NCBI GenBank assembly: GCA_937927265.1
Contig: CALBCO010000203.1
Coordinates: forward strand, 1-6,948
DNA length: 6,948 nucleotides
DNA from: an uncultured Verrucomicrobiae bacterium
GTDB taxonomy: Bacteria > Verrucomicrobiota > Verrucomicrobiia > Palsa-1439
Direction of reading: 5' to 3'
In this document: positions 6,554 to 6,948 of the stretch, one piece after another
Numbering within the stretch: position 1 is the stretch's first letter
Layout of the letters: the number at the start of each line of letters is the position of its first letter
Translations under genes and position numbers: made by a program
Notes under the pieces: model-generated
What the model was told of the DNA's origin: nothing
Databases searched by the model: none
What the model saw: only the letters and a program-made list of their open reading frames with translations

Positions 6554-6948
6554 CTGCCCCACCGTTTATTTTCAGTTCTGCCCATGGCAGGCGATGTTGC
6601 GGACGCAGCCTGCGGCAATCAAGCACGGAATCGGAAACGACACAGTTGCAACCGGCGAATATCAAGAGCGCGGTCAGAGCCACCCTCTCCAAGAGCCGAG
6701 ATCGCTTTCCTCGAAGAGCAAGGGAAAACACACCGTTCTTTCATCATGCCCATAAGGAGAATCCGCTTCGACAAGGCGCGATGCCCTTTGGAACGCACCA
6801 ATGTTTGCCGCTGACTGTCATCCCCAACTCCGCCGACGCGGCCCACTCCAAGTGAAGCGTTCAGTACAAGGCTGACGATCGAGCCTGGTGCCGTCGTGGA
6901 TTGCGTTGAAGAGCGGAGCAGGCGATGACAATTCCCCCCAAGTCCATG
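6554..6948. other. Leader region upstream of the operon, no supported gene
   Basis: 395 bases without a gene I can support on either strand. Short frames exist on both strands, but none has family motifs, a convincing ribosome site or a recognisable product. On the minus strand a 28-residue tail ending in TGA at 6863-6861 could be the end of a gene lying beyond the right edge. The promoter of the operon should lie here; TTGATA at about 17 nt from TGTCGT on the minus strand (near 6630-6660) is too weak to call, and I see no terminator, repeat or binding-site palindrome that stands out. Confidence 0.5.

Noticed and set aside
6861..6947. Minus-strand 28-residue frame with G-I-V-I-A-C-S-A-L-Q-R, resembling a gluconate kinase motif
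   Set aside because: The likeness covers only about ten residues and the frame stops 17 residues after it, whereas gluconate kinases continue for about 90 more; it could be a degraded fragment or chance, and the rest lies outside the window.

Overview
The window is GC-rich and densely coded, and every gene I can support lies on the minus strand. Read in transcription order (right to left) it holds a TauE/SafE-type membrane exporter, two adjacent related type I sulfatases, a Gfo/Idh/MocA-family oxidoreductase, a D-2-hydroxyacid dehydrogenase and, after a 160-base gap, a third sulfatase that runs off the left edge. Several sulfatases packed together with Gfo/Idh/MocA oxidoreductases is typical of the Planctomycetota/Verrucomicrobiota/Lentisphaerota/Kiritimatiellota group. 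That assignment is an inference from gene content and style; there is no rRNA or other marker here.

Layout: 6554-6948 is a leader region with no supported gene. The exporter occupies 5804-6553. The second gene, a sulfatase, starts 2 nt after the exporter's stop and reads 5801-4452, but carries an in-frame TAG at 4641-4643 that would remove its last 62 residues. The next sulfatase (4443-3190) starts 8 nt after that frame's natural TGA. The oxidoreductase (3193-2174) and the dehydrogenase (2177-1167) follow, each joined to the gene before it by a 4-nt ATGA overlap. This arrangement looks like one translationally coupled operon of five genes. The last sulfatase (1006 to beyond base 1) has a strong ribosome binding site and a possible promoter of its own in the gap.

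Working together: none of the three sulfatases shows a signal peptide; each starts directly at the first strand of the catalytic domain. The simplest reading is that small sulfated sugars are imported, desulfated in the cytoplasm and then oxidised by the two NAD(P)-dependent enzymes, while the TauE/SafE protein disposes of the sulfur oxyanion. No transporter for the substrate, glycoside hydrolase, formylglycine-generating enzyme or regulator lies inside the window, so the substrate cannot be named. I see no CRISPR array, mobile element, tRNA or rRNA. The most notable irregularity is the premature amber codon in the otherwise well-preserved second gene.
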